Assembly (NCBI GenBank): GCA_964020155.1
Contig: OZ026563.1
Location: forward strand, 1,764,743-1,828,742
Direction: 5' to 3'
Length of the DNA stretch: 64,000 nucleotides
DNA from: Chondrilla cf. caribensis
Lineage: Eukaryota; Porifera; Demospongiae; Chondrillida; Chondrillidae
The notes below the pieces were generated by a model. It did not search any database. It was not told the origin of the DNA and worked only from the letters and a program-made list of their open reading frames with translations. Made by a program: the position numbers and the translations under genes. Positions 28,501 through 37,968 of the stretch are shown here, piece after piece; within the stretch, counting starts at the first letter, position 1, and the number at the start of each line of letters is the position of its first letter.

Positions 28501-31500
28501 TCTTGTGTACTTCAGCTGTGAGTGTAAATTTCAAGCAGATCAAGTATGTGGTTTCTGAAGATGGTGGTAGTGTATCAGTGTGTGTGGTGGCCTCACACCC
28601 ATTCCCAATTGAAACGGAAGTGGGGATCAGTCTTTCAACAATCAATGCTAGCAATGGATGTGACTTTAAATTTCCTCTCCCAACGGTCGTGATGTTCTCT
28701 GCAGGAGATGTGGAGTCTTGTGTTAATATTTTAATTGTCGATGATGATGTTCCCGAATTCACCGAAGTTTTCGATGTGCATCTGTTGGATGGAGATTACA
28801 CAATTGGTAATCGTCGTACAGTTGGTGTTGAAATCATTGATAATGACGGTGAGCGTGTTCCATCAATGTAACTTCTTTCAGTGTTTTTCTATATGATTAA
28901 TTCTCCACGTTATGTTGGGACCTAATTCAATGTAATAATAGTATTAATTATTTGACAGTTCAAATTGAATTTGAAATAAATCTCTATTTTGTAGCCATTT
29001 CTGTGAGATTCAAAAATGCAGTGTTCTTTGCATCAGAGGATGCAAGATCGGTTCGTGTGTGTTTGTTGTCCTCTTGGCCCTTCCTTGTGGACACGGACGT
29101 CGTCCTGAAACCAGCAGACAGAGCACTGCAGGAAGCCATAGGCAAGTTAAAGAAGTGTATCTGATCATCTTTGTGAGACCATTAATTTTTATCATCTTGG
29201 TGAGACCATTAATTTTTATCATCTTGGTGAGACCATTAATTTTTATCATCATCTTGGTGAGACCATGAATATTAGGGCACTGTATGTGACAACACCTGTT
29301 CAAAAGGGAAAAGGGTGTCGTGGTGACACATTGCTAGTACTGGGAGGATTAATCGATTAATTGGTTGAGCAATTGATTTTCAAGTCTGATTGGTTAACAG
29401 TGCAAGCAAATCATTAATTACAGGAAGTAATTAAGTGAGTATCACAGGAAGCCACCCTCACCTCATTACCCAGAACCTTCACTCCATGGGTTCCATTTTG
29501 TACTTCAATAGTACCTGAAATGTGAAAAGGACTCCACATAATGTCTAATGTATGACTACTCTGTCTAATAAAGTAGAAGTGGTTTCCGGTCCGCATTATA
29601 ATCAATTACTTCTGGTAATTAATTGATTAAGCAATTGGTAATTATGCACTGACATTCGATATGAAAATTATAACTGATTCCCAACACTGCATGATGTACG
29701 CAAACATGATTTTTTTATTGTATGTCCTCTATGTACTGGGCATGCACATATTTCACCTTGCATTGGCCTGCGTACTGCTGTAGGTGGTTCTTTTCCACCG
29801 GGTCGGGATGTGGACTACAACAATGAACCAGTGGTGGTGAGGTTCATAGCTGGGAGCAGCCAATCCTGCATAACCATCGGCATCCACGATGACAACCAGT
29901 CTGAGATTACAGAAGCCTTTGAGGTGTTCATCATGCCGAGCTCCACAGCGCAGTACACAGTGAGGGTGCCAAGCAGAGCGGAGGTGTACATCGCCGACAA
30001 TGACCGTGAGTATATACACATTCTGTGTCCTTACAGTGAGTGACATGCTCGTTAGGACACTACACCTGTAGTTTCTCTCAAGTTGCTACCTACGGTTACT
30101 AGGGAAGATCCGTGCATACATCGACACCCTTATCATCAGTTTATTGGATTTGGACATAATAAGTACATAATATCACCTTTCATAGAACAGAATATAATAA
30201 TAATAATTATTATTAACAGTTGCAGAGTCCACCAATTCTTGTGTACGTATGTTGTACTTCAACATGTTTATGTACGTACGTATGTATATGATTGTATCCG
30301 TTTTTTGTATACTATGCAACAGATTTCACATTCTACAGTATGTACCTTATGTACAGTGTCCATATTTTCCTTATGCTATATACTGTATGCACCGTATTTT
30401 CTTCCTGTATGCAGTTCATACAGTAACTTCTATTAATTTTGCATTTCAGTTATCACCGTGATGTTTGAACGGTCAGAATACACAATAAATGAGAACGAAG
30501 GACCGCTAATTCTCACACTTGTTTCATCAGCTCCATTCACCAGGGACACCACTGTTATGGTTGTACTCAGAAGTGGAGACGCAAAAGGTAAGAATATTAC
30601 AATATGTACATGTATGGAAAATGCCTATTTGTGCACGTTTTTATGTACTGTATTTTTATGTATCTGGCCATTATGTGTTCTAGTAGGCCCTCTCTATAGA
30701 TACCTCAGGAAGGACTGAATTGTGTCATCTTGACTACACGTGTACAAAGTGTACACACTGTACATTTGAATCTGTTCAAAATTAATGCGAGTGTGAATGT
30801 GTGCGCGCATGTGTGTGTGTGTGTGTGTGTGTATGTGTTTGCATACTCAAGCACATGCACACATATGTACCTTCTCACTTCACAACACTGTGCACATTCC
30901 TGAGATTCTGCCGTCAATGTTGTGCAGTGTGCAATCCAGAGTTTACTTTGGGTAATCCGGGTCAGATACACATCCATTGATTCCAGCTGACAGCAGTATC
31001 TTCTGATACTGGTGGCCACTACCTAATGATATGTAGGGCAGAGGATATCTGTGGAACATGTACACACAGTACCATGCTGTATGTACTGTGGACACCTGTG
31101 GAACATGTACACACAGTACCATGCTGTATGTACTGTGGATACCTGTGGACATGTACACACAGTACCATGCTGTATGTACTGTGGACACCTGTGGACATGT
31201 ACACATAGTACCATGGTGTATGTACTGTGGACACCTGTGGACATGTACACACAGTACCATGGTGTATGTACTGTGGATACCTGTGGAACATGTGCACGCA
31301 GTACCATGGTGTATGTACTGTGGATACCTGTGGAACTTGTGCACGCAGTACCATGCTGTATGTACTGTGGATACCTGTGGAACATGTACACACAGTACCA
31401 TGCTGTATGTACTGTGGACACCTGTGGACATGTACACACAGTACCATGGTGTATGTACTGTGGATACCTGTGGAACATGTACACACAGTACCATGCTGTA

Positions 31501-33761
31501 TGTACTGTGGATACCTGTGGGACATGTACACACAGTACCATGCTGTATGTACTGTGGATACCTATGGAACATGTACACACAGTACCATGCTGTATGTACT
31601 GTGGATACCTGTGGGACATGTACACACAGTACCATGCTGTATGTACTGTGGATACCTGTGGAACATGTACACATAGTACCATGCTGTATGTACTGTGGAT
31701 ACCTGTGGAACATGTACACACAGTACCATGCTGTATGTACTGTGGATACCTGTGGAACATGTGCACACAGTACCATGCTGTATGTACTGTGGATACCTGT
31801 GGAACATGTGCACACAGTACCATGCTGTATGTACTGTGGACACCTGTGGAACATGTACACACAGTACCATGCTGTATGTACTGTGGATACAGTGCTAGGT
31901 AGATGTGAACTTTGTATGGTTTGTGTGGGAGTATGAAGCCCAACAACAACACAGCTGCTCAATAATTGTAAGTGCTATGCTGTGTACACTCTCCCACACA
32001 TTGTTGTGTTTTTGCTGTCTTATCTTGAGGGGGGAGGAGTCTGATGGGATGAAAGGGGCTCCATGGTTACCACTGGAATGGGGTCACCCCATCTTGCTTA
32101 CCACCATGCATTTGACACCATATTCATCTTTGTGACCTCAACAGTATACAGAATTGCATTGCTACCATAAGGCACACAAGGAAACACTAACTAAAGTATA
32201 TACATTGATACCTATTTGTAGATAGATGGTCAGACCTGTTACAACCAACACCCACAAACACCTATGAGGGGATGAGTTAAGGAGGAACCCTTTCCTTCCT
32301 CAGATACTTAAGCATTGCAGCATTGTAAATAGGGAAGAAATTCTTTTATGTACGTATCGAATAGTACATACTGCAAATGTTCAATGAATGGTATTTACAA
32401 TTTAGCCAATGGAAGTTACAAACATGTCATTCTTCGAATTGCAACAACAAATGTAAGGTCAAAGGTGAAAGGTGAATCATGGGTCAAATGGTATAGTCAA
32501 CTAGCCAAAGGTGAAAGGTGAATCATGGGTCAAATGGTATAGTCAACTAGCCATTTGCATGGAAGCACGTACGTATATAATATGAATATAAATATGTATA
32601 TAAAATGAATTTGTAGTTATTTTACTGTATATTACAATATCTTGACCTGATACACATAATTGTTATACTGTATGTGTACTTTTCTGTTCCTCACAGTTGG
32701 AGAGGACTTCTCTTCTCCCACTCAACTCATGGTGACCTTCATGGCTGGACTGACCAGGTCCAGCCCTATCACTGTACCAATCACTGATGACAAGATGTTT
32801 GAAGACAGAGAGAAGTTCTACATCACCATCAAACCGAGTCCATCGCAGTCCTATCTACCAGGATCCCCAGCAGAAGTGATCATCAACATACAAGACAATG
32901 AAAGTATGGTTGTTGGATCTTGTGCTGTATCTATGTACTCCTGCTTTTATTATTCTCATTTTTTCTTGTGATATTCCACATGCACACACTGTCCGTTTTA
33001 CTCAGGAAATATCCAAATTGAAATCACTGATGGTGAGTACATACTGTACATATAATCATACATTGGTACAGTAAGCAGTGTGTACTCATGTACAAGTGTA
33101 CTACTTGTGTACATGTTTACAGTAGTGACAGACGTTTTGTCTCTCTTTTCCATGTTTACAATTGTGACAGTCATTTTGTCTCTCTTTCTATGTTTGCAGT
33201 AATAGCAGACTGTGAGGACCTATCATACACTATACACTGGGATATCTCTGTTCCTTTTGACAATGTTCAATGTCTCTTAAATGGAAGGAATCTTGGCAGA
33301 TGTGAGCTGGTTTGCTGATTGTGTTGTAATTGTTGTAAATCTCAGCTCCCTACTGAAGCAATGTATTCATTTTACTAGATGGGAATTTGGTTTGATGTTC
33401 ACTTTATTCACTGTAACTGTTCCAATCCATTTTTATGCATTGGATGAGTACATACAGATTATGACACGTATACAGTAAATGTGCTGATATGATGAATAGA
33501 TGATCATTCCAATTCTGGTTAATGTCCCCACTTCAATTTTGAACCATTTCCACTTCAGGTTCATCTCCACTCGTCATCAAGGAGAACCGCTTGATTGAAG
33601 GTCCCAACAGGTTCATTATCAGAGCTTTGAAGGATGGAAGACGGATAGGAAAGGCAAATAGGAACCTCTGGAAGTTGTCAGTATGCGGCTTTAATGGTTA
33701 GTCTCACGTGTATTACTATGTCACTGTGTGTGTGTATGTGTGTGTGTGTGTGTGTATGTGT

Positions 33762-33820
<59 letters not shown>

Positions 33821-34245
33821 ATTGTACATGTGCATGCACGTGCCCTTGTGCATGTATGTTAATTCAGTACTCCTTGAGTCAAACTAGTATTAGAGAAATA
33901 ATGGTGCAGTTGTTAACATGGTTTGTATCTGTACACTGTACACAGCTTCTATGACTGACAAAGAAGTGGTGGTTACTTGGGCTCCACCAAAGACTCTCCA
34001 AAATGAGAGTGTCACCTACAAGTGTTTTGTTAATGGAGAGCAACTTAAGAAAAAACAATGTGAGTCTTGTTAACTTCTGTTAACTAGTAGACAGCTCACA
34101 TGGGCATATTGATATGCATGTAAATGTAGAGACTGCATTCTGTAGTTCATGCATATGTATTCAAATGTACTTCACTAATGTAGTTTCTTAGGCTTGTAAT
34201 ACGCTTGCATGTATTAGATATGCATGTATATCATATGGCATGTGT

Positions 34246-34319
<74 letters not shown>

Positions 34320-35826
34320 ATGCGTGTGCATGTGTTTACTCTTGTGCCCTAATGGTAATATAATAACTCCTTGAGTTGAACTAGTATTAGAGAAATAATA
34401 GTTCATGTGAATTTTTAACATTGTTTACATTTGTACACTGTGAATATTGATCAGATTATATATATAAACATAATATATCAATCCGATATGTAATATGTGG
34501 CATTTTCTTTTACACGATACTATACAGGCATGCCAGATGGAACCATTGTAACCACTGCCTCACTACTTCCCAGTGACAATCGCTTTATAGTGATTACCTG
34601 TGTTGACGATCAGCCTGTCGGAGAAGAGGAGTTCTCCCTGCCAGACAGACCACAAAGTCAGTTCATTTGCTATTGTTAAATGCATTATTGTTGTTGTGAC
34701 TGGTTGATCATCTGTGCGTCTCAGGATGAATTGAACATGTGTTGTACTGCCAACATGTACATGTACATGTACATGTACATGTGCGTATGACAGTAATCTC
34801 AGTCTGTTCTCACACAAAGCTCTCAACTCCTTCCCACAAACCCCTCATTCATTGTGATTGCTCATTAAAATATTATTCTCACACTTGAGCTACCCCAGCC
34901 ACTTGCACCTACAGTTTGTAGTGGTCAATGATTTGGAAGTGTCTAGAGATTTAGGATGGTGATGTTGCCTGTGTGCTTGGGATATGTTAATGGATGGTGT
35001 CATAAGTAGTGTACAAATATGGATAGCAAAGGTTAACTTTTGTGGGCATTACTGGGATGTACAGGTGTGTTTCAGCTTTCAGAGGAGCCAAGGTTCTGAG
35101 ATGATAGCATGCTTTACACTACAAGATTAAGAGCGAGGCATTTGTCACACTGGGGAATGAGAAAGTTAAGTTGTCTGACTAGGGGCTAGTGGGGTAAGTT
35201 GTTGCTTCTCTGATGGGCAGGGGACTAGACACAGTACAGGATGGGTTGGGTTGGTGGATGGGGTGAGGGTGAGGGGCACAGATGACATTGAATAAACGAA
35301 CAGCTAGTGGTATATCTGTTACCTCTTACAGGCGCAAGCAAATGTGAATTTTCAAGTTTGAGAAGACTCACCAGTGAGTTCACCGGACTCGGATTAAATT
35401 ATACATTCTTTGTGAGGTGTTATTACCTACAGTACATATTGTATTCTCGTATGTATGTAGGGAAATACATATGGCCTGTTTTCTCTGTCAATTTTACATG
35501 GATTGAGCATGGTAACATTGACTTTGTTCGTTGCAGTATCGATGGAGGACCCAGCCAGCCATGTATGTAGTGTATATGTTGTTTGTGTGTGTGTATGTGT
35601 GGGATGGATTGCACCCAATAAATGACTGCATTCCTCACAGGTTCATCTCCTTTTGAGATTCCGTTGAAGAACTATTGTTTCAAGAGACATACCATCAAGG
35701 TGTCTGGTTACTGTGACAGAACAGAGGTTGACTCTCTCTCTGGAAATTTCCGTGGTACGTATGTGTGTTTGCATGCCAATGCACCACACACACAAGCACA
35801 CACACATACATACACACAGAGAGAGT

Positions 35827-35912
<86 letters not shown>

Positions 35913-36804
35913 ATAAACAGCCACCCCATACACACTAATGGACACACACACTCATGCACACATATAGACACACACTTGCACATGTACACACATACATAGT
36001 ACACACACACAACACCATCTGTGTCTCTTTAGCACATCAGAGTGTTTATGAGTTGTTAGCCTGGCATGGTTGGAGTTTAAAGGTGAAAGGGTAACCAATG
36101 TGTCAGATAACAAGCCCTTTGTAGGATTCTTGACTTGTTTACTGATGGTGGTGTAGTGAGAACCCAGCTGTTATACATACACAGGCTTCTTTATTGTGTA
36201 TAGAGAAGAATGAGCTTGCAACAGTCAGTGAACCCATAGGAACCATTGGCAATAGCATACAACCCAGAACAATGACTTCTTGAGTTTTTTGTTTACCTTG
36301 ATGACATCTAGATCTTATTGTAGTAACTCCCTCTATTCAGTATGGCCCCATTATAAGTGTAACTGTAGTATTGTAACTTTGGGGATGCTGTACTACGTAG
36401 ATATGGTCACTCAACTGAACTCTGTTTGTTGTTGTGTGTGTAGCGGCTACTGGTATCCCATGTGACAAGAACTGCAGCACCCTGACAATTTCCAACACTG
36501 AAGCAACTTACAGTGAAACTGATAGTACAGTCAGGGTAGCATTCGACCGTACACCAGATGTGCCTTGCAGGTGTATGTTTGGAAACACAGTAATCGAAAA
36601 TTGTGAGTTTGGAAGATTCTAACCGCTAATTTTGCAACTCTTGGTCTTGTATTAATAACTGTCCACATAATCTTTACTGCAGGTCAGAGTGGAGAGGAGT
36701 TTTCTGGTGTTTCATTCCCGAGAGATACTCCTAGAGGGAAAGTAGCCATTTTCTGTACCGATCCAGAGTGTGGGACTAAACTGATGCAGCCAGTGTACTT
36801 CTAG
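106..36804 (+). CDS. Gene 1: giant secreted Calx-beta repeat protein (5' partial, about 82 exons)
   Basis: This is a multi-exon gene whose 5' end lies left of the window. I see about 82 exons, all joined in phase 1, totalling about 21,590 coding bases (7,196 codons with the TAG stop at 36802-36804). In order they encode Cys modules, one split Calx-beta, 55 single-exon Calx-beta units, two split Calx-beta domains, three more Cys modules and a C-terminal cassette shared with genes 2 and 3. Calx-beta domains are calcium-binding beta-sandwiches found in Na/Ca exchangers, integrin beta-4 and sponge aggregation factors. The DDD..E..E.F and TDND acidic motifs are kept in most units. No transmembrane segment is visible, so an extracellular matrix or adhesion role is inferred. 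The aggregation-factor-specific Wreath domain was not recognised, so I do not call it an aggregation factor. Extra small exons may have been missed. Confidence 0.82.
490..616. repeat. CA microsatellite
   Basis: Impure (CA)n with CACACC interruptions in the intron between exons 106-216 and 676-717. The histidine/threonine-rich ORFs in this stretch come from the repeat. Confidence 0.95.
1572..2206. other. Intron of gene 1, no feature recognised
   Basis: A 635-bp intron between exons 1449-1571 and 2207-2260. It holds AT-rich unique sequence. A minus-strand ORF of 146 residues (1646-2086) has no recognisable domain and no splice partners. Confidence 0.55.
2637..2790. repeat. 29-bp minisatellite in gene 1 intron
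   Basis: About five copies of a 29-bp G/T-rich unit (gggacattggtgtgtgggtg plus nine bases) begin ten bases after the donor of exon 2420-2626. A shorter run of 10-bp GTGTGTCAGG-like units follows at about 2928-2982 in the same intron. The short ORFs on both strands here are repeat artefacts. Confidence 0.8.
4166..4301. repeat. GT microsatellite
   Basis: Nearly pure (TG)n with some TGCG units in the intron between module exons 4046-4141 and 4381-4506. Confidence 0.95.
4507..4590. repeat. GT microsatellite starting at a splice donor
   Basis: A pure (GT)n tract begins at the donor of exon 4381-4506, so the 5' splice site is itself part of the repeat (CTTG|gtgtgtgt). Confidence 0.9.
4926..5105. 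mobile_element. Small TIR element (MITE-like), family 1
   Basis: A 180-bp non-coding element in the intron of the leading Calx-beta domain. It starts CAGTGAAGTCTAGTTAATCC and ends with the inverted match AGGGATTCACTG followed by TA. Internal TTAATCCACC blocks also occur in the element at 62967-63104, which marks a family. CAGT ends at TA sites resemble pogo/Tc1-mariner type elements. The left TA is not preserved. Confidence 0.6.
5160..5286. repeat. CA-rich microsatellite
   Basis: Compound (CA)n with CG and CATG interruptions, in the same intron as the MITE-like element upstream. Confidence 0.9.
14651..14983 (+). other. Hybrid Calx-beta unit 22
   Basis: The first third carries the variant SVNFKRIRFVVPEDGG and a distinct upstream intron (TTTTTGTCTACCAG acceptor). 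The rest matches the standard array unit. The usual second Cys is Tyr here (ESYVNI). The mosaic suggests crossover or conversion between the variant and standard unit types. Confidence 0.8.
21805..22553 (+). other. Variant Calx-beta unit pair, copy 1
   Basis: Units 39 and 40. Unit 39 (21805-22137) has diverged ends (SVNFKRIRFVVP at the start; DDMVPELRERLRL and ITDKDG at the end) around a central block matching the standard unit. Unit 40 (22221-22553) begins VVVNFKHIKY. The intron between them is 83 bp and unlike the common array intron, with acceptor tttttcccag. In unit 39 two acidic motifs are altered (DDD to DDM, TDND to TDKD), which may change calcium binding. Confidence 0.85.
24324..25072 (+). 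other. Variant Calx-beta unit pair, copy 2
   Basis: Units 45 and 46, almost identical to 21805-22553 including the distinctive 83-bp intron. The first codon is completed as Asp (GAT) instead of Ala because the exon starts AT rather than CT. Confidence 0.85.
26005..26753 (+). other. Variant Calx-beta unit pair, copy 3
   Basis: Units 49 and 50, again nearly identical to the pairs at 21805 and 24324. The offset from copy 2 is 1,681 bp, that is four array units, marking a recent four-unit block duplication. Confidence 0.85.
28516..28848 (+). other. Terminal, diverged single-exon Calx-beta unit 55
   Basis: Same 333-bp length and phase as the array, but about half of the sequence is diverged (IETEVGISLSTINASNGCDF and TEVFDVHLLDGDYTIGN). 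The stretch around EDGGSVSVCVVASHPFP is identical to the array. This is the expected pattern at the edge of a homogenised repeat block. It carries an extra Cys (NGCDF). Confidence 0.85.
28995..30005 (+). other. Gene 1 exons: split Calx-beta domain with a GC donor
   Basis: Exons 28995-29141 and 29784-30005 encode one diverged Calx-beta domain (VRFKNAVFFASEDARSV; then PGRDVDYN, IHDDNQSEITEAFEV, IADND). The phase needed to join the halves puts the first exon end at ATAG followed by gcaagt, a GC-AG intron with otherwise ideal donor consensus. The nearby GT (AA|gttaaa) would give the wrong phase. Confidence 0.72.
29160..29275. repeat. 27-bp tandem repeat in intron
   Basis: About four copies of a 27-bp unit containing ttggtgagaccattaatttt lie just after the GC donor of exon 28995-29141. 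The rest of the intron to 29783 is AT-rich and holds nothing else recognised. Confidence 0.85.
30803..30838. repeat. GT microsatellite
   Basis: Short (TG)n tract in the long intron of the last Calx-beta domain. Confidence 0.85.
31040..31895. repeat. 46-47-bp minisatellite, about 18 copies, intronic
   Basis: Tandem unit of 46-47 bp including CCTGTGGAACATGTACACAC and ACCATGCTGTATGTACTGTG. The period is not a multiple of three and the unit has few stops, so long ORFs open in several frames on both strands. These are artefacts. It sits inside the 30588-32696 intron, between the two halves of a Calx-beta domain. Confidence 0.92.
32453..32552. repeat. Two-copy direct repeat of about 46-50 bp
   Basis: A segment containing aaaggtgaaaggtgaatcat and gggtcaaatggtatagtcaa occurs twice in tandem near the 3' end of the long intron. 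Confidence 0.8.
33724..33824. repeat. GT microsatellite
   Basis: (TG)n with TATG interruptions in the intron after exon 33559-33696. Confidence 0.92.
34237..34330. repeat. GT microsatellite
   Basis: (TG)n in the intron after exon 33946-34059. The sequence following it (ctagtattagagaaataat) also follows the microsatellite at 33724, so the two introns share a duplicated segment. Confidence 0.9.
34657..35331. other. Intron of gene 1 with ACATGT repeat
   Basis: A 675-bp intron. It holds a (ACATGT)n tract at about 34752-34783, which is self-complementary, and otherwise unique sequence. Confidence 0.6.
35783..35911. repeat. Compound CA / GT / GA microsatellite
   Basis: (CA)n, then (GT)n, then a pure (GA)n of about 58 bp (35853-35910), in the intron before the terminal cassette. 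Confidence 0.93.
36444..36804 (+). other. Gene 1 terminal cassette (shared C-terminal domain)
   Basis: Exons 36444-36602 and 36683-36804 (stop TAG at 36802-36804) encode ATGIPCDKNC..., CRCMFGN, then C|QSGEEFSGV, GKVAIFCTDPECG and a final PVYF. Genes 2 and 3 end with the same layout: GIPKDP near the start, a CxCK motif, SGxxFxGV, AKVAIFCKSxDC and a PAYF-like end. Six or more Cys positions line up, so a disulfide-bonded C-terminal domain is likely. I do not recognise the family. Confidence 0.8.
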
Positions 36805-36918
36805 CTACTACATCAACAGACATTCTATTGCAAATTTGTAGTTTTGTAGTGCGTACGTACATGCAATATACACATGATTAGTAGTTTTGTAGTCACAGAA
36901 TCAATTGTTGTAGATTAT

Positions 36919-37014
36919 TGACGTTTGACTAACTTGAGATACATTACGCGGTGGTGATGACGTATTGTGACGTAGGCGGCGTCTCGTGGCTGCACAAATC
37001 GCGCGGACAAAATG
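36919..37014 (+). promoter_or_regulatory. CpG-rich segment with CRE-like TGACGT sites
   Basis: Three TGACGT sites occur at 36919, 36958 and 36968. The last two are exactly 10 bp apart. CpG-rich sequence (CGCGG, GGCGGCG, GCGCGG) follows, unlike the AT-rich surroundings, and an ATG in good context (acaaaATGG) lies at 37012. This looks like a promoter for a short or unrecognised transcript. It could also be a regulatory element of gene 2. Confidence 0.4.
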
Positions 37015-37137
37015 GCTCATTCGTTCAGTACAAGTTTACGAAGGAAAAGAATGCATATGTGGCCAAGTGCGTACTCCAGAAGTGATCGAATTGATTCTTT
37101 ACATTTGTCTGTAATAGTAGACCTATTACATGTGTAA
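37012..37137 (+). CDS. Possible small ORF or first exon, unrecognised
   Basis: A 41-residue ORF starts MAHSFSTSLRRKRMHMWP and ends at TAA. A GTAATA donor-like site inside it (after TTTGTCT) would make it a first exon. It is supported only by the CpG-rich, CRE-bearing DNA in front of it and by its ATG context. No domain, homologue or downstream exon was identified. Confidence 0.22.
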   Translation: MAHSFSTSLRRKRMHMWPSAYSRSDRIDSLHLSVIVDLLHV

Positions 37138-37858
37138 CTTGAACCATATATAGGACCAGTCCATGTAGGACCAGTCCAGACGCGTTTATTCTTGTACCAT
37201 TTGATAGAGAGGTGTGCATTGATTCGATCGTGCACTACAGCTGAAATCACCCGGGTGGACGAATTGTTACTATCACCCATAAAATGCAGCAAGATTATTG
37301 GTAGATATCGACAAAGGCTAGTTTACATTGCATGTCAATTTATTTTGTTGTGGCTTCAAATTCCGTAAGGTAAAAGTTAAAACGCGCCAAACTTTATTCC
37401 TGGCTATCCACTCACTGCATGATCAGCAGTTTTGGCCATGGTCTGATCGACTCCGCATGGAGTGAAGCTCTATGGTTTTCACAAGTAAAATTCAAACTTC
37501 GCTTATACACGGACTTGTCAGCTACTTCCTGCCTACAGAGTACCATAGGAATTCTTTGTATGCTAGGGGAGGGACTAGCTGATACTCTCCTTAGTGACAG
37601 AGTTGTGGGGAACTAAAGAAGACTAAACTATAATACTACAGAGGCAGGGTGATTTATAATATTATATGTAAAAGCATGGATATATAGTCAAGATTAGAAA
37701 TATGTGCTGTACTGTAGAAGCATGGGTAGGGGATATTTAACAAATGTTGGTACTCTACTGGAAGATCCATGCTAAAATCAAATTTGTACTGTATTGTAGA
37801 AGTGCAGGTGATCTACGTATAACTGGGGGAATGTGAATTATCTACTGTAGAAGCATGG

Positions 37859-37925
37859 TAGTCTAGCTGCTAGCCCCTACGTTTACTCACGCGAAGGGTA
37901 GAATTAGGGGCTAGCAGCTAGACTA
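37859..37925. repeat. Inverted repeat, 21-bp perfect arms
   Basis: Arms 37859-37879 and 37905-37925 are perfect reverse complements (core CTAGCTGCTAGCCCC) around a 25-base loop. It could be a foldback element remnant. Confidence 0.88.
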
Positions 37926-37968
37926 GAAGCATGGATGATCTGACAGTGAAGAGGATCCATAGTTGCAT

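Larger units (their letters stand above)
5815..28848 (+). repeat. Calx-beta exon array: 55 tandem 333-bp exons of gene 1
   Basis: Each exon is 333 bp, 111 codons, phase 1 at both ends. It starts CTGTGGGTGTGAATTTCAAG after an AG acceptor and ends GACAATGATG before gtgagt. Introns are mostly 86-89 bp. Exon starts: 5815, 6236, 6655, 7077, 7499, 7918, 8340, 8761, 9183, 9605, 10027, 10449, 10870, 11289, 11708, 12130, 12549, 12968, 13387, 13809, 14231, 14651, 15072, 15494, 15913, 16335, 16757, 17176, 17598, 18020, 18439, 18861, 19280, 19702, 20124, 20543, 20965, 21384, 21805, 22221, 22642, 23063, 23482, 23903, 24324, 24740, 25162, 25584, 26005, 26421, 26843, 27264, 27683, 28102, 28516. Each unit is one whole Calx-beta domain with two Cys and the motifs DDDVPELSESFNL and ITDNDG. 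Reading through a donor meets an in-frame stop within about 30 bases. The array encodes about 6,105 residues. Copy number could be altered by assembly. Confidence 0.92.
30450..32903 (+). other. Gene 1 exons: last split Calx-beta domain
   Basis: Exons 30450-30587 (VMFERSEYTINENEGPL and on to SGDAK) and 32697-32903 (VGEDFSSP; TDDKMFEDREKFYI; IQDNE) form the third split Calx-beta domain. The 2.1-kb intron between the halves is the longest in gene 1 and holds a large minisatellite. Confidence 0.82.
33006..35754 (+). other. Gene 1 exons: C-proximal Cys modules
   Basis: Exons: 33006-33032, 33200-33301, 33559-33696, 33946-34059, 34528-34656, 35332-35373, 35461-35562 and 35641-35754. They encode three two-exon Cys modules (VQCLLNG...C; YKCFVNGEQ...C; VRCSIDGGPSQPC) with short linkers. 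All junctions are phase 1. The last module (RKYIWP...DGG...C, ending NFR) has direct counterparts just before the terminal cassette of gene 2 (44211-45395) and gene 3 (62050-62265). Confidence 0.75.

Noticed and set aside
5815..28848. CRISPR-like regular repeat array
   Set aside because: The repeat is a 333-bp coding exon plus a short conserved intron, with no 20-50-bp repeats and unique spacers, in an intron-containing eukaryotic gene.
31023..31962. Long ORFs (up to 339 residues) on both strands
   Set aside because: They are produced by the 46-47-bp minisatellite. The frames repeat the same Cys/Tyr/His-rich motif and the block lies in an intron.
37419..37616. 65-residue ORF MISSFGHGLIDSAW...
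   Set aside because: It has no domain, splice partner or promoter context of its own, and its length is expected by chance.
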